DNA of 64,000 bases from Bacillota bacterium (GTDB lineage Bacteria > Bacillota_A > Clostridia > Lachnospirales > Lachnospiraceae). Below, piece by piece: positions 61,699-64,000 of this stretch. Both the position numbers and the translations under genes were made by a program. Where the stretch lies: assembly GCA_023407175.1 (NCBI GenBank), contig JAEYMU010000053.1, positions 186,001 to 250,000 of the forward strand, read 5' to 3'. The notes below the pieces were generated by a model. The model searched no databases, had not been told where the DNA came from, and worked only from the letters and a program-made list of their open reading frames with translations. Position 1 is the first letter of the stretch, and each line of letters starts with the position of its first letter.

Positions 61699-62418
61699 TT
61701 GAAGAAAATAAAGGATGAAAGAATTACAAAGGAATTTGATAAAATGGCGTCAAAAACATATTGGTATATTTTCACTGCTCTTTTGGGATTATTGATTTAT
61801 AAGATGGTACACCAGATGGAACTGGTTACCTATGCCCTGGAATTATTATGTTTTATCTTTACCCTTCCTTACCTGCTGTTTAATTTATTAAGCAAGCGGC
61901 TATTGTTCATAGCCAAAGCCGATCACAGTTTGCTTGATATCAGGAACAAGCTATATGGCACCTGCTTTATGATATGCTTTTGGATCATTATCATAGGGGA
62001 ATTTCTATTAATATTTATTATCCCCAGTCAGATCTATATCGTTGCACTATATCTCGCCGTATGGATGCCGCCGTCCTTGCTATTAACTGTATATTCCATT
62101 AAAAAAGGTCTGTTGCTCTGGGGCGGAGAAAAGCGAAAGCAAATAGGAACCGCTGCCTTAAAGAAACGGGTAGTAATCGGTGCCCTTTTCTTTGGCCTGA
62201 TTTCCGGTTTTCCTATGATCTACGATGAAAGAGGCTTTCACATCACCGGCATCCTGTGGATGCTAGGTACAGCCTCACTCTGGGGAATCCCTTTTTATTT
62301 GGTCTTTCATGCCATGATAAAAAGAAGCGAAAAAAATGCTGACAGACAGGTGCTGACAGCCGAAATAGAAGAGGACTCTTTCTATGAAAAACAAAAAAAT
62401 GAAAATAGCCAGAATTGA
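61699..62418 (+). CDS. Multi-helix membrane protein paired with HTH regulator
   Basis: 239 residues from a TTG start (LKKIKDERITKEFDKMASK) with GGGGAGG eight bases upstream. An ATG 23 codons earlier lies in the promoter and is rejected. About six membrane helices are spread from 25 to 215. The tail EIEEDSFYEKQKNENSQN overlaps the next gene by 35 bases. I do not recognise a function. Membrane proteins beside a small HTH gene are common in Clostridia and are often its regulatory target. Confidence 0.82.
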   Translation: MKKIKDERITKEFDKMASKTYWYIFTALLGLLIYKMVHQMELVTYALELLCFIFTLPYLLFNLLSKRLLFIAKADHSLLDIRNKLYGTCFMICFWIIIIGEFLLIFIIPSQIYIVALYLAVWMPPSLLLTVYSIKKGLLLWGGEKRKQIGTAALKKRVVIGALFFGLISGFPMIYDERGFHITGILWMLGTASLWGIPFYLVFHAMIKRSEKNADRQVLTAEIEEDSFYEKQKNENSQN

Positions 62419-62581
62419 ATGTGATATGTCCCAGGAACAGCTTGCGGAAGCTGTCGGTGTTGCCAGGCAGACCATAGGGCTGATTGAGGCCGGTAAATAT
62501 AATCCAAGCATCAATTTGTGCATCTCGATCTGTAAGGTCCTGCATAAGACACTGGATGATCTGTTTTGGGACGAAGCCTAG
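62384..62581 (+). CDS. Small Xre-type HTH regulator
   Basis: 65 residues, almost entirely a helix-turn-helix: KMKIARIECDMSQEQLAEAVGVARQTIGLIEAGKYNPSINLCISICKVLHKTLDDLFW. It is the YozG-like type. It overlaps the membrane-protein gene by 35 bases in another frame, so translation is probably coupled. The likely operator is the dyad at 61610-61641. Compare the pair at 37.2-37.9 kb, where the regulator comes first. Confidence 0.92.
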   Translation: MKNKKMKIARIECDMSQEQLAEAVGVARQTIGLIEAGKYNPSINLCISICKVLHKTLDDLFWDEA

Positions 62582-62615
62582 AATGGTTTTACAAAAGGTT
62601 TCAGACACACCCAGA

Positions 62616-62638
62616 GGCAGCTTTCCCAAGCTGCCCCT
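62616..62638 (+). terminator. Weak terminator between HTH and crh genes
   Basis: GGCAGCTT (62616-62623) and AAGCTGCC (62628-62635) pair around a 4-base loop, followed by CCTTT. The stem is strong but the T-run is short. It sits between convergent genes. Confidence 0.55.
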
Positions 62639-62656
62639 TTCGCATATCTCATAATT

Positions 62657-62911
62657 TTACTTACTGCTTAAATATTTCTCAATATTATCAATAGCGGTCT
62701 GCTCATCCGGCCCGTCTGCTGTCACTGTAACCTTCTCGCCCGTTGAAATTCCCATGCTCATCATACCCATGATGCTTTTTGCATTCACACGCTTGTCATT
62801 GCTTTCAACATAGATACTGCTTTCATACTGGCTTGCAACCTGAACGAGTAACGCAACCGGTCTTGCCTCTAATCCGTTAGGGATATTAATCGTTATTTCC
62901 TTCGTTATCAT
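62657..62911 (-). CDS. crh: Crh-like HPr paralogue lacking the phosphorylatable His
   Basis: 84 residues with the HPr fold pattern. The PTS active site, normally GLHARPA, reads GLEARPV (about 14-20), so His15 is Glu and phosphotransfer from enzyme I is impossible. The regulatory serine region is kept (NAKSIMGMMSMG, about 43-54), so HPr kinase could still phosphorylate Ser46. Bacillus Crh has Gln at this position and acts as a CcpA co-repressor. The place directly after whiA is the Crh position in Firmicutes. It overlaps whiA by 26 bases, so it is coupled. Confidence 0.9.
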   Translation of the reverse strand: MITKEITINIPNGLEARPVALLVQVASQYESSIYVESNDKRVNAKSIMGMMSMGISTGEKVTVTADGPDEQTAIDNIEKYLSSK

Positions 62912-63911
62912 TACATTTTTCCTCCTTATTCTCGCGTAATTGATCTGCTATCTGGCTTAACTTTCGAAGTCTATGGTTAACCCCGGATTTACCGATTGGC
63001 GGTAACAGCATCGCTCCTAATTCCTTCAGTGATGCCTCCGGATAATCAATCCTTATTCTGGCAATGTCCTCAAGTCCGTCTGCCAGGTCACCTAACCCGA
63101 CATTATCCCTGATATAAATAATATCGTCAATTTGCTTGGCTGCTGCATTTACTGTCTTTGTTATATTGGCAGCTTCGCAATTTACCTGACGGTTAATGGA
63201 ATTGCGCATTTCCTTAAGGATTCTTACATTCTCCAAATCCATCAAAGCGGTATGTGCTTCCATGACATTTAACAGATCAACAATCTGAGAGCCCTCCTTG
63301 ATATACACTACATAATTCTTTTTGCGCAATATAATCTTTGCTTCAATTGAAAAAGTCTGCAGGATATCCCTTAGCTGATTGGCTTTCTCCAAATCTGATA
63401 CAACAATCTCAAGGTGGTAAGCTTTCTTTGGATTGCTCATTGAGCCCGATGACAGAAAAGCCCCTCTTAAAAATGCTCTTTTGCAACATACATTCTGCGT
63501 AATCACCGCATCCGGCGGACCAAGAACGGTATTTCTCAACCTGTCCGTGTTTGAATGGGCGCCTATAGCTTCCCAGCCGTCCGAATCGGGAAAAGGCAGC
63601 TTTGTTGCCTGTAAAATCAGATCGATTGTCTCTGTATCTCGCAGTATCAATAGATACATACTGCTTCTTTTCGCATTAATATTAGTTTTTACAGAAACAT
63701 CAATATTTATATTAAATGTTTTTCGTATTAATGTAAAGTATTTTCTTGCTACGACAATATTTTCTGTCTGCAATTTCAGATAATAACGATTACCGCAGAA
63801 AACCAGGCGGCCTTCACAGGAAATCATCGCCGCCAGTTCGGCGAGACGGCAGTGCCTTGCACTGCTTAAATGAAGCGAAAGCTCCTCCTTCACATCCTTT
63901 GAAAATGACAT
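62886..63911 (-). CDS. whiA: DNA-binding protein WhiA
   Basis: 341 residues from MSFSKDVKEELSLHL; a TTG three codons earlier (63920), with AAAGGTC upstream, is possible. The N-terminal part is a degenerate LAGLIDADG homing-endonuclease fold (RGAFLSSGSMSNPKKAYHLEIV, about 148-169) without nuclease residues. The C-terminal HTH is EDIARIRIDYPEASLKELGAMLLPPIGKSGVNHRLRKL. WhiA influences cell division and chromosome segregation in Gram-positives. rapZ and yvcK normally precede it, beyond this window's end. Confidence 0.95.
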   Translation of the reverse strand: MSFSKDVKEELSLHLSSARHCRLAELAAMISCEGRLVFCGNRYYLKLQTENIVVARKYFTLIRKTFNINIDVSVKTNINAKRSSMYLLILRDTETIDLILQATKLPFPDSDGWEAIGAHSNTDRLRNTVLGPPDAVITQNVCCKRAFLRGAFLSSGSMSNPKKAYHLEIVVSDLEKANQLRDILQTFSIEAKIILRKKNYVVYIKEGSQIVDLLNVMEAHTALMDLENVRILKEMRNSINRQVNCEAANITKTVNAAAKQIDDIIYIRDNVGLGDLADGLEDIARIRIDYPEASLKELGAMLLPPIGKSGVNHRLRKLSQIADQLRENKEEKCNDNEGNND

Positions 63912-64000
63912 AATAATCAACAGACCTTTCCAGACATGATGCCGCTTCGCGACGTCTTCAATAATCCCGGAGGAAGCAGAGTTTTTTACCCTTTTTCCAT
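63912..64000 (-). other. Window edge upstream of whiA
   Basis: The whiA frame stays open to the edge without a better start codon. No end of a rapZ or yvcK gene can be identified in these 89 bases. Confidence 0.4.

Noticed and set aside
62243..62629. 128-codon minus-strand ORF over the HTH gene
   Set aside because: Overlaps both the membrane-protein and HTH genes, which have ribosome sites and recognisable features. The antisense frame has neither.
1..64000. tRNA, rRNA, transposase, integrase or phage genes
   Set aside because: None was recognised on either strand. No attachment-site-like duplication or abrupt change in gene type marks an insertion.

Overview
The window looks like a chromosomal segment of an anaerobic, Gram-positive, low-to-moderate-GC Clostridia, most likely a Lachnospiraceae-type plant-polysaccharide degrader. 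The evidence is the strict-anaerobe enzyme set (2-oxoacid:ferredoxin oxidoreductase, a short [FeFe]-hydrogenase-like protein, rubrerythrin, desulfoferrodoxin), the Firmicutes operons mcsA-mcsB-clpC-radA, dnaE-pfkA and whiA-crh, strong GGAGG-type ribosome binding sites, and secreted proteins with SH3b, Big2, discoidin and cadherin-like modules. No rRNA, tRNA, CRISPR array, prophage or transposase was recognised. Nearly all genes lie on the minus strand, so most operons read from high to low coordinates.

Layout. 0-7 kb: a protein quality-control operon, GntR(YtrA-like)-mcsA-mcsB-clpC-small protein-radA-small coiled-coil protein, with a strong promoter overlapped by a perfect palindrome. 7-11.5 kb: two surface proteins, a membrane-anchored cohesin-like protein and an SH3b4-glucosaminidase. 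11.6-14.6 kb: purM-purN-purD. 14.7-21 kb: ABC exporter ATPase/permease, an M29-type aminopeptidase with a long N-terminal extension, an HD phosphohydrolase and small membrane proteins. 21.4-28.6 kb: hydrogenase-like protein, hemerythrin, a large Big2/SwmB-like secreted protein, a C_GCAxxG_C_C-GNAT fusion, a GT4 glycosyltransferase and a small acidic membrane protein. 28.7-37 kb: ECF sigma/anti-sigma pair, ABC exporter, pfkA, dnaE. 37-41.7 kb: an HTH/membrane-protein pair (membrane gene apparently frameshifted), rubrerythrin, korBA and desulfoferrodoxin. 41.8-44 kb: chemoreceptor.

44-61.5 kb is a carbohydrate-utilisation island: two ABC sugar permeases, a solute-binding lipoprotein, a GH127 (beta-L-arabinofuranosidase family) enzyme, a divergent LacI-type regulator, a 2594-residue secreted modular protein with a large hydrolase-like core, and a chemoreceptor. 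Copies of a palindrome close to GTTAAACGTTTACC sit before the LacI gene, the GH127 operon, the giant gene and the chemoreceptor gene. This suggests one regulon coupling extracellular degradation, chemotaxis, uptake and cytoplasmic hydrolysis. It is the most interesting system in the window.

61.6-64 kb: a second membrane-protein/HTH pair (TTG start), then whiA and a Crh-like HPr paralogue whose phosphorylatable His is replaced by Glu. A recurring theme is perfect inverted repeats of different sequence placed just upstream of ribosome binding sites or overlapping promoters.
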